Shown here piece by piece: positions 15,859-24,417 of a stretch of 64,000 bases of DNA. The DNA comes from Burkholderiales bacterium (GTDB lineage Bacteria; Pseudomonadota; Gammaproteobacteria; Burkholderiales; Burkholderiaceae_C), in NCBI GenBank assembly GCA_016213325.1, contig JACRAY010000029.1:1-64000 (forward strand). The letters are read 5' to 3'. The position numbers and the translations under genes were made by a program. The notes under the pieces are model-generated. The model did not search any database. It was not told the origin of the DNA and was given only the letters and a program-made list of their open reading frames with translations. Position 1 is the stretch's first letter; each line of letters starts with the position of its first letter.

Positions 15859-16167
15859 ATGGTCCTCCTCGAATTCGCCATGACCCCGCACAACCGCGGC
15901 GACAGCGTCAGCGCCTACGTCGCGCGCATCCTCGACATCATCGACCGCAGCGGCGTGACGTACCAGCTCACGCCGATGGGGACCATCCTGGAGGGCAGCT
16001 GGGACGATGTGATGAAGGTCGTGGGCGATTGCTTCCACGCGCTGGAGGCGGATTGCCCGCGCATCGGCATGAACCTGAAGATGGACTACCGCTCGGGCAG
16101 CACGTCGCGCATCAAGAGCAAAGTCGAGGCGGTCGAAACCCACCTCGGCCGGCCGCTTCGCACCTGA
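15859..16167 (+). CDS. thiamine-binding protein, MTH1187/YqgV family
   Basis: The 102-residue protein fits the UPF0045/MTH1187 family of small ferredoxin-like proteins, some of which bind thiamine. Typical segments are VLLEFAMTPHNRGDSVSAYVARILDII, YQLTPMGTILEG and the alternating KMDYRSGSTSRIKSKVEAVE. It is cytosolic. The ATG has GGCGG-type bases only, and a longer reading frame begins at 15817 inside the previous gene's end, so the start was chosen by family length. It is followed by a convergent lipoprotein gene. Confidence 0.88.
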   Translation: MVLLEFAMTPHNRGDSVSAYVARILDIIDRSGVTYQLTPMGTILEGSWDDVMKVVGDCFHALEADCPRIGMNLKMDYRSGSTSRIKSKVEAVETHLGRPLRT

Positions 16168-16174
16168 CCCCGCC

Positions 16175-16540
16175 CTAGCCGATCCGGCAGCGCCAGGCCT
16201 TGCCCGAATTGAACCACTGCCCTTCCGCGCCCAGTGCGCGGAAGTCATAGGAGCCTGCGCCATAACGGTTGGCCCCCGTGCGCGCCAGGCTCAGCTCGAG
16301 CCCGCTATTGAGCATGGCCCGCGCATTGGGCTGGCCTTCGGTGAACGTGATGCGCGTGAGGTCTTCGCATACGTACGAAACGATGCGCGCCCCGGGCGCC
16401 AGCGGCGCCTGGTTGTACGCGGGGGTCACCGGCGGCGGCGGGCGATAGTCGCCACCGCCATAGCCACCCGGCGGGTGGGTGCTGCCACACGCTGCGAGCA
16501 GCAACGCGGCAGATGCAAGGGCAAGGGTCTGGTGGCGCAT
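16175..16540 (-). CDS. MliC-like lipoprotein
   Basis: The 121-residue product has a lipoprotein signal with box LAAC and a glycine- and proline-rich linker. Its C-terminal domain (about 50-121, YVCEDLTRITFTEG ... WFNSGKAWRCRIG) has one Cys near each end. This resembles MliC-type inhibitors of C-type lysozyme; the likeness is from pattern only. AGGAGG lies nine bases before the ATG at 16540, which fixes the start over the ATG at 16558. It should be anchored in the outer membrane facing the periplasm. Confidence 0.75.
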   Translation of the reverse strand: MRHQTLALASAALLLAACGSTHPPGGYGGGDYRPPPPVTPAYNQAPLAPGARIVSYVCEDLTRITFTEGQPNARAMLNSGLELSLARTGANRYGAGSYDFRALGAEGQWFNSGKAWRCRIG

Positions 16541-16573
16541 GGCGGGATCCTCCTGCATGCATGGTAGCCGCTC

Positions 16574-17107
16574 TCATCCATTGCCGCGCACCAGCTGCTG
16601 CCCGAAAGCGTCCACCCGCTCCCAGTCGGTGAAGTCGACCACGGCCCGCGGGTCGGTGGGTCCATTCGTGAGCCACATGATGAAGCGGATCACCGTGCGG
16701 TCCAGCCACGAGTAGCGCGGGTAGTCGATCTTGCCGGCAAACACGTCCAGCATCCAGGGCTGCCACTTCACGCGGCGCAGGAAGGCCTGCACGTACGGGT
16801 TGGTTTCGGCGTGGTCCTTGTCGGGCTTGCGCGCCGTCACGTTGACCGAGAAGAAGGCGCTGGGCAAGGCATTGAGCCGCTTCGCGTGGCGGTTGGCATA
16901 GTCGATCACGCGCGCGTCGGTGCGGCCGTAGCGCACGCGCGCGCCAACCACCACCATGTCGTAACTCTCCAGCGGCACGCTGGGCGCGTCCTCTATCCTG
17001 ACCAGCGACACCGTGTCGCCGGCCTGCTCCACCACCGTCCTGAGCCTTTCGCAGATGCGGCGCGTGTGCCCGTCGGTCGACGAGCAGAGCATCAGGACCT
17101 TCCTCAC
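16574..17107 (-). CDS. hemG: flavodoxin-like protoporphyrinogen oxidase HemG
   Basis: This 177-residue flavodoxin-fold protein matches the menaquinone/ubiquinone-linked protoporphyrinogen IX dehydrogenase HemG, the penultimate step of haem synthesis. The FMN loop CSSTDGHTRRICERL is at the N-terminus, followed by YDMVVVGARVRYGR and FSVNVTARKPDK. A long insert with Trp residues (RRVKWQPWMLDVFAGKIDYPRYSWLD) is typical of HemG. Its ATG overlaps the stop of the upstream cytochrome gene (ATGA), giving a sensible haem-linked pair. Confidence 0.92.
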   Translation of the reverse strand: MRKVLMLCSSTDGHTRRICERLRTVVEQAGDTVSLVRIEDAPSVPLESYDMVVVGARVRYGRTDARVIDYANRHAKRLNALPSAFFSVNVTARKPDKDHAETNPYVQAFLRRVKWQPWMLDVFAGKIDYPRYSWLDRTVIRFIMWLTNGPTDPRAVVDFTDWERVDAFGQQLVRGNG

Positions 17108-17805
17108 GGGGCCCGGTAGGCGAAGCGGGCCTCGATGGGGTCGGGCACGCCGGGCCGCTGGATGCGCGCCGTGATGTTGTACGAGCTGCCGCTCGTAAAG
17201 CGGAAGAACTCGCCGTAGGTGACGCGGCTGTTGGCGAACACCGCGCGCAGCGGCTTGCTTTCGACGGTCATGCCGTCGCTCACGTCGATGGTGACCTGCG
17301 CATCGCGCACCGACGCGTTCGACAGCAGGTCGGCCAGCGCGATGTTCAGGTGGTAGTAGCCCTTGCCGCGCGGGATGTCCGTGCGTTTCACGCCCATGTC
17401 GCGCATGGTCTGCGCGCGCATCATGCCGAACCAGATCTCGGTGCCCTTGGCAACCTTGTGGAACGGGTCGGGCTTGACCGGCTCGGTGGGCGGCGGCAGC
17501 ACCGGCAGCCCGTGGTTGAACATGTACAGGATGGCCGCGCGGATCTCGGGGTCGGTCAGCTGCGACTGGTCGCCGCGCGAGGGCATGGGGCCGTGCCCGA
17601 CGATGGCCGACCAGGTGAGCGCGTCTATGCCCCTGGCCATGCGCGGCGTCCAGGCCGTGCGGTCACCGATGCGTGGCGCGCCGTGCTTGCCGGTGGCATG
17701 GCACTTGGCGCAGGCGGAGTCGACGACTTCCCTGGCTTCCCGCGCCGGCGTGCCAGAGGCAAAAGCCAGCAGGAGAGTGCACAGAGCGATGGTGGGCTTG
17801 TTCAT
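17104..17805 (-). CDS. exported monoheme c-type cytochrome
   Basis: The 233-residue protein has a signal peptide, a single CAKCH motif at 32-36 and the rest of a class I cytochrome c (GPMPSRGDQSQLTDPEIRAAILYMFNHG). It is followed by a C-terminal region of about 120 residues without haem that looks like a beta domain (QVTIDVSDGMTVESKPLRAVFANSRVTYGEFFRF). GGAGG stands seven bases before the ATG at 17805. It is coupled to hemG by an ATGA overlap. The partner of the C-terminal domain is unknown. Confidence 0.88.
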   Translation of the reverse strand: MNKPTIALCTLLLAFASGTPAREAREVVDSACAKCHATGKHGAPRIGDRTAWTPRMARGIDALTWSAIVGHGPMPSRGDQSQLTDPEIRAAILYMFNHGLPVLPPPTEPVKPDPFHKVAKGTEIWFGMMRAQTMRDMGVKRTDIPRGKGYYHLNIALADLLSNASVRDAQVTIDVSDGMTVESKPLRAVFANSRVTYGEFFRFTSGSSYNITARIQRPGVPDPIEARFAYRAP

Positions 17806-17884
17806 GACAGCACCTCCGGGGCGTGTGCTCAAGACTAGTCGCACGCGCCGGCGGCGCCTTGATGCGGGTCAACGAAGTCCCCGG

Positions 17885-18793
17885 TCACCTCGACCGTGCC
17901 ATCCACAGGCCCGCCAGGACGATGGCGCCGCCTGCGAACTGGTAAGCCTGCACGCCTTCGCCGATGAACAGCGCCGAAAGGACCGAGGCGTACACAGGCA
18001 TCAGGTACATGAGCGGCGCGGCGCGCTCGGGCCCTAGGTTGACCACGCCGCGGTTCCACAGCAGGAAGGCGATGGCGGATGCGAACACGCCGACATAGAG
18101 CGCGGCGGGCCACATAGTTGCCACGGCGGCCAGCGAACCCACGCCGACCCACAGCACGGCGGGCGCCATCAGGACCAGGGCGGCGAACATCGAGGCGAGC
18201 AGCAGCGGACCCTGCGCAACGCCGTCCGGCGTCCTCTTCAGCAGCAGCGCATGCGCGCTCGACGCCAGCACCGCCGGCACCATCCACAAGTCGCCGGGGT
18301 TGAACCGCAGGCCCAGCAGCACGTCGATGTCCCACCGCACCAGGATCGAACCGGCGCCCAGCAGCGAGACCGCTATCCCGGCGCACTGCATGCGCGCCAA
18401 CGGACGGCCGAGCAGGCGCCAGGCGCCCAGTGCCACGAACACGGGCGTCAGGTTCAGCAGCAGCAGCGCGTTGACGGCCGTCGTGGTCTGCACCGCCTTG
18501 TAGCTGCAGGCGTGCGGCAGCGCCAGGCCGGTGAAGCCCAGCGCCACCACGTAGGGCCAGTGCGCCCGCAACACCGGCCACTGGGCCGCAAACGCCCGCC
18601 AGACGAACGGCGCCAGCACCAGCGCTGCTATCAGCCAGCGCCAGAAGTTCAGCGCCACCGGGTCGAACTCGCCGCGCAGCGCGCGGCCGACCACGAAGTT
18701 GCCGGACCAGAAGACCGTGGCGGCCACCAGGCCGGCCTGGGGCGACAGGAGCCATCCGGGGGCCGCGGGAAGTTGCAAGGTGTGTGTCGTCAT
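17885..18793 (-). CDS. DMT family (EamA) transporter
   Basis: The 302-residue membrane protein shows about ten hydrophobic helices in two EamA repeats (first repeat starting at LVAATVFWSGNFVVGRAL, second at DLWMVPAVLASSAHALLLKR). Such proteins usually export amino acids or other metabolites across the inner membrane; the substrate cannot be told. The ATG at 18793 was chosen because the first helix begins soon after. The extension to 18949 is antisense to the divergent hydrolase-LuxR gene. Confidence 0.9.
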   Translation of the reverse strand: MTTHTLQLPAAPGWLLSPQAGLVAATVFWSGNFVVGRALRGEFDPVALNFWRWLIAALVLAPFVWRAFAAQWPVLRAHWPYVVALGFTGLALPHACSYKAVQTTTAVNALLLLNLTPVFVALGAWRLLGRPLARMQCAGIAVSLLGAGSILVRWDIDVLLGLRFNPGDLWMVPAVLASSAHALLLKRTPDGVAQGPLLLASMFAALVLMAPAVLWVGVGSLAAVATMWPAALYVGVFASAIAFLLWNRGVVNLGPERAAPLMYLMPVYASVLSALFIGEGVQAYQFAGGAIVLAGLWMARSR

Positions 18794-18917
18794 GGCCCCG
18801 ACTCTCCGCCTTGCCCGCCCCCTTCGCATGAGTCCCAGGACCCACGCCGTGCCCCGGCGGCGGCACTTTGCGGCACCCGGCATGGGCCACGAGTCCCAAG
18901 CGTGCAGAATCCCGCCA

Positions 18918-19991
18918 GTGGCGTCCCAGCACATCCGCTTCTGCACCACGCCGGACGGCGTGAGCCTGGCCTATGCCATGGGCGGCCAGGGCACGCCCTG
19001 GGTCAAGACGCCCAACTGGCTGAACCACCTGGAGCTGGACGCGGCCAGCCCCGTGTGGCGGTCTTGGCTGCACCGGATGACGCGTCACCACACCCTGCTG
19101 CGCTACGACGCGCGCGGCTGCGGCCTGTCGGACCGCGACGTGCCTTCGCTGTCGTTCGAGACGTATATCGTCGACCTGGAGACGGTGGTGGCGGCGGCGG
19201 GGCTGGACCGCTTCGTCCTGTACGGCGCTTCGCAGGGCGCGGCGGTGGCGCTGGAGTACGCGGCGCGCCACCCCGGTCGTGTGAGCCACCTCGTGCTGTA
19301 CGGCGGCTACCTGCGCGGCGTGCGCAGGCGCAACGCGTCGCCCGCGGCCCTGGAGGAGGCCGACACCATGGTCAAGCTGGTTGAGCTGGGATGGGGCCGC
19401 GAGAACTCGGCGTTTCGCCAGGTGTTCGCCACGCAATTCATCCCCGACGGCACGCTGGAGCAGATGAAGGCCTTCGACGAACTGCAGCGCAAGACGGTGT
19501 CGCCAGGCATGGCCGCTGCCATCCTGCAGACGCTGCACTCGGTGGACGTGAGCGCCAGCGCGGCCCGCGTGCAGTGCCCCACCCTCGTGCTGCATTCGCG
19601 CGGCGACGCGCGCGTGCCGTTCGAAGAGGGCCGCAAGCTGGCCGGTGCCATACCCGGCGCCGAGTTCGTGCCGCTGGACAGCCAGAACCACATCCTGCTG
19701 GAGCACCAGTCGGCGTGGGAACACTTCTTCGTGGAAATCGAGGGCTTCCTCGCGCGGCACGGTGCGGCCAGCGCGGCTGAATCACCCGCGCTGGCCGACC
19801 TGACCCCGGCCGAAGCCCGCGTGCTCGACCTGCTGGCCGCGGGCCTGACCAACGAGCGCATCGCCCAGCAACTTGCCATCGCGCCCAAGACCGTGCGCAA
19901 CCACGTCAACCACATCTTCCAGAAACTGGACGTGCGCGACCGCGGCGCAGCCATCGTGCTCGCGCGCGAGCACGGGCTGGGCCAGCGCTGA
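18918..19991 (+). CDS. alpha/beta hydrolase fused to LuxR-type HTH
   Basis: The 357-residue protein joins an alpha/beta hydrolase (about 1-275) to a LuxR/GerE DNA-binding domain (about 295-350, LTPAEARVLDLLAAGLTNERIAQQLAIAPKTVRNHVNHIFQKL). The hydrolase keeps a complete triad: Ser105 in GASQG, Asp in SRGDARVPF and His in DSQNHILLEH. It may therefore be an enzyme whose ligand controls DNA binding. The start is uncertain: GTG at 18918 gives the usual beginning (ASQHIRFCTTPDG), and an ATG at 18882 would add 12 residues; neither has a clear Shine-Dalgarno. It is divergent from the DMT transporter, which it may regulate. Confidence 0.86.
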   Translation: MASQHIRFCTTPDGVSLAYAMGGQGTPWVKTPNWLNHLELDAASPVWRSWLHRMTRHHTLLRYDARGCGLSDRDVPSLSFETYIVDLETVVAAAGLDRFVLYGASQGAAVALEYAARHPGRVSHLVLYGGYLRGVRRRNASPAALEEADTMVKLVELGWGRENSAFRQVFATQFIPDGTLEQMKAFDELQRKTVSPGMAAAILQTLHSVDVSASAARVQCPTLVLHSRGDARVPFEEGRKLAGAIPGAEFVPLDSQNHILLEHQSAWEHFFVEIEGFLARHGAASAAESPALADLTPAEARVLDLLAAGLTNERIAQQLAIAPKTVRNHVNHIFQKLDVRDRGAAIVLAREHGLGQR

Positions 19992-19992
19992 T

Positions 19993-20412
19993 TCAGGGCA
20001 TCTGCTGGAAGCCGCCGCCCACCATCCACGGCGTGCCGAACCTGTCGGTAGTCATGCCGAAGGTTTCGGCAAAGAAAGTCTTCTGCATCGGCATCATCAC
20101 CTGCCCGCCGGCACCCAGCGTATCGAAGATGCGCTGCGCTTCGGCCACCGAGTCGTAGGCCAGCGACAGCGCAAAGCCGCCCATCGGCTTGTGCATGCCC
20201 GCGGGCGAGTCGGATGCCATCAGCACGCGGTCGCCGAGCTTCAGCGACGCATGCATCACGCGGCCCGCAGAGCCGGGCGGGCACTGCGCCGGGTCTGGCG
20301 ACTGCTCGTAGGTCATCAGGGCTTCCAGCTTGCCTCCCAGCGTCTTTTCGTAGAAGCGCATGGCGTCGGCGCAGTTGCCGTCGAAGAAGATATAGCTGTC
20401 GAGCACGGGCAT
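19993..20412 (-). CDS. VOC family protein, PhnB/3-demethylubiquinone-like
   Basis: The 139-residue protein belongs to the vicinal oxygen chelate superfamily, PhnB/YjdN-like branch: SYIFFDGNCADAMRFYEKTLGGKLEALMTYEQSP at the start and FGMTTDRFGTPWMVGG at the end. The branch commonly lacks known enzyme activity. AAGGAG lies before the ATG. Its stop codon is adjacent to that of the convergent hydrolase-LuxR gene, leaving a single base between them. Confidence 0.92.
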   Translation of the reverse strand: MPVLDSYIFFDGNCADAMRFYEKTLGGKLEALMTYEQSPDPAQCPPGSAGRVMHASLKLGDRVLMASDSPAGMHKPMGGFALSLAYDSVAEAQRIFDTLGAGGQVMMPMQKTFFAETFGMTTDRFGTPWMVGGGFQQMP

Positions 20413-20499
20413 GGGGTTCTCCTTGGTGTGTGGTCCCACCGATATGACGGACGATGCGGGCTGAAATCGACAAGGGGTTTTCCCGGATACTTCCAAAAC

Positions 20500-21195
20500 A
20501 TGCAATTCAGCCACCACCCCGACATCTGGCAGCGCTTTCCCGAACTCGCCGCGGGCGTGCTGCACGTGCGCGGCATCACGGCCGAGGCCAGCGTCGGGGA
20601 GCAACTCGCCCGCTTCAATGCCATCGCGCGCTCACGCCTGGACGCGGCCGGGTCCGAATCGGAACTGCCCGAGGTGCAGGCCTGGCGCCGCACGTTCTCG
20701 AAGATGGGCCTGAAGCCGACGCAGTACCGCTGCGCATCCGAGTCCCTGCTGCGGCGCTTTCGCAAGGAAGGCGACTTGCCCAGCATCCACCCGTTGATCG
20801 ACCTGTGCAATGCGGTGTCGATCGCGTTCGCGATACCCGTGGCGGCGCTCGATGTCGCGCAGGTGAGCTGGCCCTTGCAGGTGCGGCCGGCGCGCGGCGA
20901 TGAAACCTACCAGGCGTTCTCGGGCGAGGTCGAGCACCCGGAGCCGGGGGAGGTAAGCTTCGTGGATGCGGAAGGGCGTGCGCATGCGAGGCGCTGGACG
21001 CATCGGCAGAGCGGCTTGTCGGCGGTGTCGGCGGCGACCCGCGAGGTGTTGATCGTGGCCGAGGGCGTGCATGCCACCGCGGTGGAAGACACGGCGCGGC
21101 TGGCCGATGCGCTGGCGGTGGCGCTGCGCGAGGTTTGGCAGGCGGAAGTGCGGGTTGGGCAGTTGACGGCAGCGAGCCCGGTGTTCAACTGCTAG
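20500..21195 (+). CDS. stand-alone B3/B4 (tRNA-editing-like) domain protein
   Basis: The 231-residue protein resembles the B3/B4 domain of the phenylalanyl-tRNA synthetase beta chain as a free protein. Typical segments are EVQAWRRTFSKMGLKPTQYRCASESLLRRFRKEGDLPSIHPLIDLCNAVSIAFAIPVAALD and the later QSGLSAVSAATREVLIVAEGV. Free B3/B4 proteins are suspected of editing mischarged tRNA, but this has not been shown for this branch. It is cytosolic. The stop codon TAG at 21193-21195 overlaps the first bases of a palindromic repeat. Confidence 0.88.
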   Translation: MQFSHHPDIWQRFPELAAGVLHVRGITAEASVGEQLARFNAIARSRLDAAGSESELPEVQAWRRTFSKMGLKPTQYRCASESLLRRFRKEGDLPSIHPLIDLCNAVSIAFAIPVAALDVAQVSWPLQVRPARGDETYQAFSGEVEHPEPGEVSFVDAEGRAHARRWTHRQSGLSAVSAATREVLIVAEGVHATAVEDTARLADALAVALREVWQAEVRVGQLTAASPVFNC

Positions 21196-21298
21196 CTGGG
21201 GTGTTACCCCAGCCTACGGGGTCAGGACATCCCGTATCACCGCGTATAGCCGCGCGAATGCACGCGGGTATTTCGTAGGCTGGGGTAACACCCCAGCT
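21194..21298. repeat. palindromic element, CTGGGGT/ACCCCAG family, copy 2
   Basis: Arms at 21194-21218 and 21274-21298 are perfect 25-base inverted copies and are identical to the arms of copy 1 at 10796-10864. The loop is 55 bases long. The element lies between the convergent B3/B4 gene, whose stop codon it overlaps, and the aminotransferase gene. The identity of the arms over 25 bases in two unlinked places shows a dispersed repeat and not chance. Confidence 0.92.
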
Positions 21299-21311
21299 CG
21301 CCCGCCACCCC

Positions 21312-22463
21312 TCAAGCCGCCTTGGCCGGCGCCACCACGCCCAGCCGGTCCAGTGCCGCCTGCAAGTGCCCCACCGTCCGGTCCACGTTGTGCCACTTCT
21401 CCAACCCGAACAACCCGATGCGGAAGGTCTTGAAGTCCGGCCCTTCGTCGCACTGCAGCGGCACTCCTGACGCCGTCTGCAAGCCCTCGCCGATGAACTT
21501 CCGGGCCGACTGGATGTCGGGGTCGGTCGTGTAGCTCACCACCACGCCCGGCGCCTTGAAACCGTCGGCAGCCACGCTCGGCAAGCCGCGGCTTTCGAAC
21601 AGCGCGCGCACCTTGCGGCCCACTTCCTCCTGCTCGCCACGCACCTTGGCAAAACCGTAGGCCTGCGTCTCCTTCATGGTGTCGCGCAGGCGCGTGAGCG
21701 CGTCGGTCGGCATGGTGGCGTGGTACATGTGCGTGCCGCCTTCATAGGTCTCCATCACCTGCAGCCACTTCTTCAGGTCGCAGGCAAAGCTGCTGCTGGT
21801 GGTGGCGTCGATAGCCGTGCGTGCTCGCTCGCTCAGCACGACCATCGCGCAGCAGGGCGAGCTGCTCCAGCCCTTCTGCGGCGCGGAGATCAGCACGTCG
21901 ACGCCGGTCGCCTTCATGTCCACCCACATCGCGCCCGAAGCGATGCAATCGAGCACGAAGAGGCCACCCACTTCATGCACGGCCTCCGTCACGGCCCGCA
22001 GGTAGTCGTCGGGCAGGATGATGCCGCTGGCCGTTTCGACGTGCGGTGCGAACACCACCGCGGGCTTTTTCTCGCGAATGGCTGCCACCACTTCGGCCGC
22101 CGGCACGGGCGCCCACGGCGCTGTCGGGCCGCTGCCCTGCTTGCGCGCCTTCAGCACGGTCGACGAAGCGGGGATGTTCCCCATCTCGAAGATCTGCGTC
22201 CAGCGATAGCTGAACCAGCCGTTGCGGATCACCAGGACGTCCTTGCCGCCGGCGAACTGGCGCGCCACCGCTTCCATGCCGAAGGTACCGCTGCCGGGCA
22301 CGAGCGCCGTGGCGTGGCCCTTGTACACGTCCTTCAGGATGGCGGAGATGTCGCGCATGACGCCCTGGAAACTGCGCGACATGTGGTTCAGCGCACGGTC
22401 GGTGTAGACCACCGAGAATTCGAGCAGGCCGTCGGGGTCGACGTTGGGCAGCAGTCCGGGCAT
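21312..22463 (-). CDS. PLP-dependent class V aminotransferase
   Basis: The 383-residue enzyme belongs to the serine-pyruvate/alanine-glyoxylate/2-aminoethylphosphonate aminotransferase group of fold type I, class V. The PLP lysine is in SAPQKGWSSSP, preceded by the cofactor-binding region VETASGIILP and FVLDCIASGAMWVDM. The N-terminal part PGSGTFGMEAVARQFAGGKDVLVIRNGWFSYRW is typical. The substrate pair is uncertain. The ATG at 22463 was chosen for family length; the longer frame to 22709 is antisense to the lipase gene. It is divergent from the lipase. Confidence 0.9.
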   Translation of the reverse strand: MPGLLPNVDPDGLLEFSVVYTDRALNHMSRSFQGVMRDISAILKDVYKGHATALVPGSGTFGMEAVARQFAGGKDVLVIRNGWFSYRWTQIFEMGNIPASSTVLKARKQGSGPTAPWAPVPAAEVVAAIREKKPAVVFAPHVETASGIILPDDYLRAVTEAVHEVGGLFVLDCIASGAMWVDMKATGVDVLISAPQKGWSSSPCCAMVVLSERARTAIDATTSSSFACDLKKWLQVMETYEGGTHMYHATMPTDALTRLRDTMKETQAYGFAKVRGEQEEVGRKVRALFESRGLPSVAADGFKAPGVVVSYTTDPDIQSARKFIGEGLQTASGVPLQCDEGPDFKTFRIGLFGLEKWHNVDRTVGHLQAALDRLGVVAPAKAA

Positions 22464-22578
22464 GGCAAAAGTCTCGCAATTGGAACGCGGGAAGGGCAGC
22501 TTATCACCCGCGGGCAAGCCCTGCCTTGAGCAGGCCCAGCCGGGATGTTCCAATAGCCGGGCTCCCCGGAAGTACCCG

Positions 22579-23967
22579 ATGATTCGCCTGCTCCTCGCCG
22601 TCCTGCTCGCCGCCACTGCGAATCTAGCCGCCGCCGCGCCTGCCACACTGGCCCCCGCCGCCTTCAACAACGGCACCGCCGTGGACGAATCGGCGCTGGG
22701 CAAGCGCATCCCGCTGGTGCTGGTGCACGGGCTGGGCGGCTCGGGCCAGGGCTGGGAGAACTTCCTGCAGGCCTACGCGCGCAGCGCCGGCTGGCAGGCC
22801 GCCTTCAAACCCTACACCTTCCGCTACGCCAGCGACGCTGCCGACGTGCTGGCCGACCCGGCCCTGCCGCGCACCATCACCGGCCTGGGTGCCGCCTTCC
22901 GCGACGCGCTGCAGTCGTCTTACGACAAGCCCACCGCGGCACCGCACTTCGGCTTCGGCAACAAGAGCCTGGTGATCCTGGCGCACTCGATGGGCGGGCT
23001 GGTCGCGCGGTCGATGATGCAGGAGTACACCTTTGCCGACGGCAAGCGCGGCGGCGACCGCGTGCTGCACCTCGTCACGCTGGGCGCGCCGCACCAGGGC
23101 AGCCCGCTGGCCGACGCCGCGGCATCGCTGGGCCTGCAGCTCGGCGAAGAATTCGCCACTGCCTACGGCGGCTTCATCGCCGACCTGGCCTGGACCAACT
23201 TCGACCAGTTGAACCAGCCGGGGCGGCTGTGCAATGCGTGGCTCGCGCGCCTGAACAACTACGCGCCGTCGGTGAACCCGTACTACGGCAACTGCGGCGG
23301 CTATGCCACCAACCCGCTGCGCGGCTACTACGACCGCATCACGGCGTACGCCGCAGCTTCGCTGCAGCAGCCCGACCTGCAGCTAGGCTACGGCATCTTC
23401 AAGCCGGGCTCGTCGGCGGCCCTGTACATGCCGCACACCTGGCTGAAGAACAACCTGACGCTGGGCTACGCCAACGACGGCATCGTGCCCACGGTCAGCG
23501 CGCACTTCGACTGGCGCGCGATCGGGGCGCGCAAGGACGCTTTCCATTGCGACCACCGCTACCTGGAGCGCGGCTACACCGAGACGGTAAAAGCGCCCGC
23601 CATCACCTACACCGACTGGGCGTTCTGCGCCAACTCGGCCAACGGCGTCACGCCCACCGGCGTGCCCAACGGGTGGGCCGTGCAGGGGACGATCATGGCG
23701 GACATAGGCGCCACCTTCGTCGCCGCTTCGCAGGTGCAGCGCGTCATGGACTGGGCCGAGCAGGCTTTTGCCACGCACCTGCAACCGGCCGGCGCAGTGA
23801 CCGACCTGTACGAGGGCTTCCAGTTCCGCCACTACCCCGCCACGCAGGCGTACGTGGGCGTGAAGAACGGCAACGTGTACTACATCGGCCCGGCTTCCGG
23901 GGGCAAGCTGCTGCTGGTGGGCGCGCTCGCCCAGATGCTCGCGCAGGCCGAAGCCGCGGGCTACTGA
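22579..23967 (+). CDS. exported lipase/esterase with C-terminal beta domain
   Basis: The 462-residue protein has a signal peptide ending near AAAAPA (residue 21) and a lipase-type hydrolase domain: LVHGLGGSG at 48-55 as oxyanion region and LAHSMGG with Ser137 as nucleophile. Ten or so residues later follows LVTLGAPHQGSPLAD, typical of PGAP1/DUF676 and triacylglycerol lipases. The last 50 residues (FQFRHYPATQAYVGVKNGNVYYIGP) look like a small beta domain found at the ends of other exported Burkholderiales proteins. It is probably secreted. Its end overlaps the convergent cupin gene by seven bases. Confidence 0.87.
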   Translation: MIRLLLAVLLAATANLAAAAPATLAPAAFNNGTAVDESALGKRIPLVLVHGLGGSGQGWENFLQAYARSAGWQAAFKPYTFRYASDAADVLADPALPRTITGLGAAFRDALQSSYDKPTAAPHFGFGNKSLVILAHSMGGLVARSMMQEYTFADGKRGGDRVLHLVTLGAPHQGSPLADAAASLGLQLGEEFATAYGGFIADLAWTNFDQLNQPGRLCNAWLARLNNYAPSVNPYYGNCGGYATNPLRGYYDRITAYAAASLQQPDLQLGYGIFKPGSSAALYMPHTWLKNNLTLGYANDGIVPTVSAHFDWRAIGARKDAFHCDHRYLERGYTETVKAPAITYTDWAFCANSANGVTPTGVPNGWAVQGTIMADIGATFVAASQVQRVMDWAEQAFATHLQPAGAVTDLYEGFQFRHYPATQAYVGVKNGNVYYIGPASGGKLLLVGALAQMLAQAEAAGY

Positions 23968-24311
23968 TTGCGCAGCGCGTCGCCGGCGTTGAGCACCAGC
24001 GTCACCAGTACGATGCAGTCGGTGCGCGCACGCAGCGCGTGACGCTGCTTCGCCGGCAGCAGCACGAGGCAGCCGGCTTCGAGCTGGCGCACGCCGCCCG
24101 GCATGACCACTTCGACCACGCCTTCGATGCAGTGGATGATGCATTCTTCGTCCACGTGGTGCTCGGGCTGGTCTTCGTGCGCGGCCAGCACCAGGTGCAG
24201 CAACTGCAGCCGCTCGGTCTTGATGAGGCTGGTGCTGAAGGTTTCGACCAGCTTGTCGCCGAGCGGTCCTACGTGGACGATGTCGAGGTGTCGTGCATGA
24301 GGCAGGGCCAT
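23961..24311 (-). CDS. cupin domain protein
   Basis: The 116-residue protein has a single cupin barrel: LVLAAHEDQPEHHVDEECIIHCIEGVVEVVMPGGVRQLEAGCLVLLPAKQRHALRA contains both cupin motifs with several His for metal binding. It is a small cytosolic sugar- or metal-binding or regulatory protein without a recognisable specific role. The start at 24311 fits family length. It converges on the lipase with a seven-base overlap. Confidence 0.85.
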   Translation of the reverse strand: MALPHARHLDIVHVGPLGDKLVETFSTSLIKTERLQLLHLVLAAHEDQPEHHVDEECIIHCIEGVVEVVMPGGVRQLEAGCLVLLPAKQRHALRARTDCIVLVTLVLNAGDALRNQ

Positions 24312-24417
24312 GGCCTCGAGCGTAACCGCAGCGGGCGTCGCGTCGTGTCGGTCTTCGCTGACAGCCATGGCAGGGCAGCCGGGTTCAAATGGCCCCAACA
24401 CCACAGGAGCTCCCTCC

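Noticed and set aside
17835-19760. 641-residue minus-strand ORF
   Set aside because: It covers the DMT transporter in another frame and the antisense of the hydrolase-LuxR gene; composition is Arg/His/Ala-rich without any fold.
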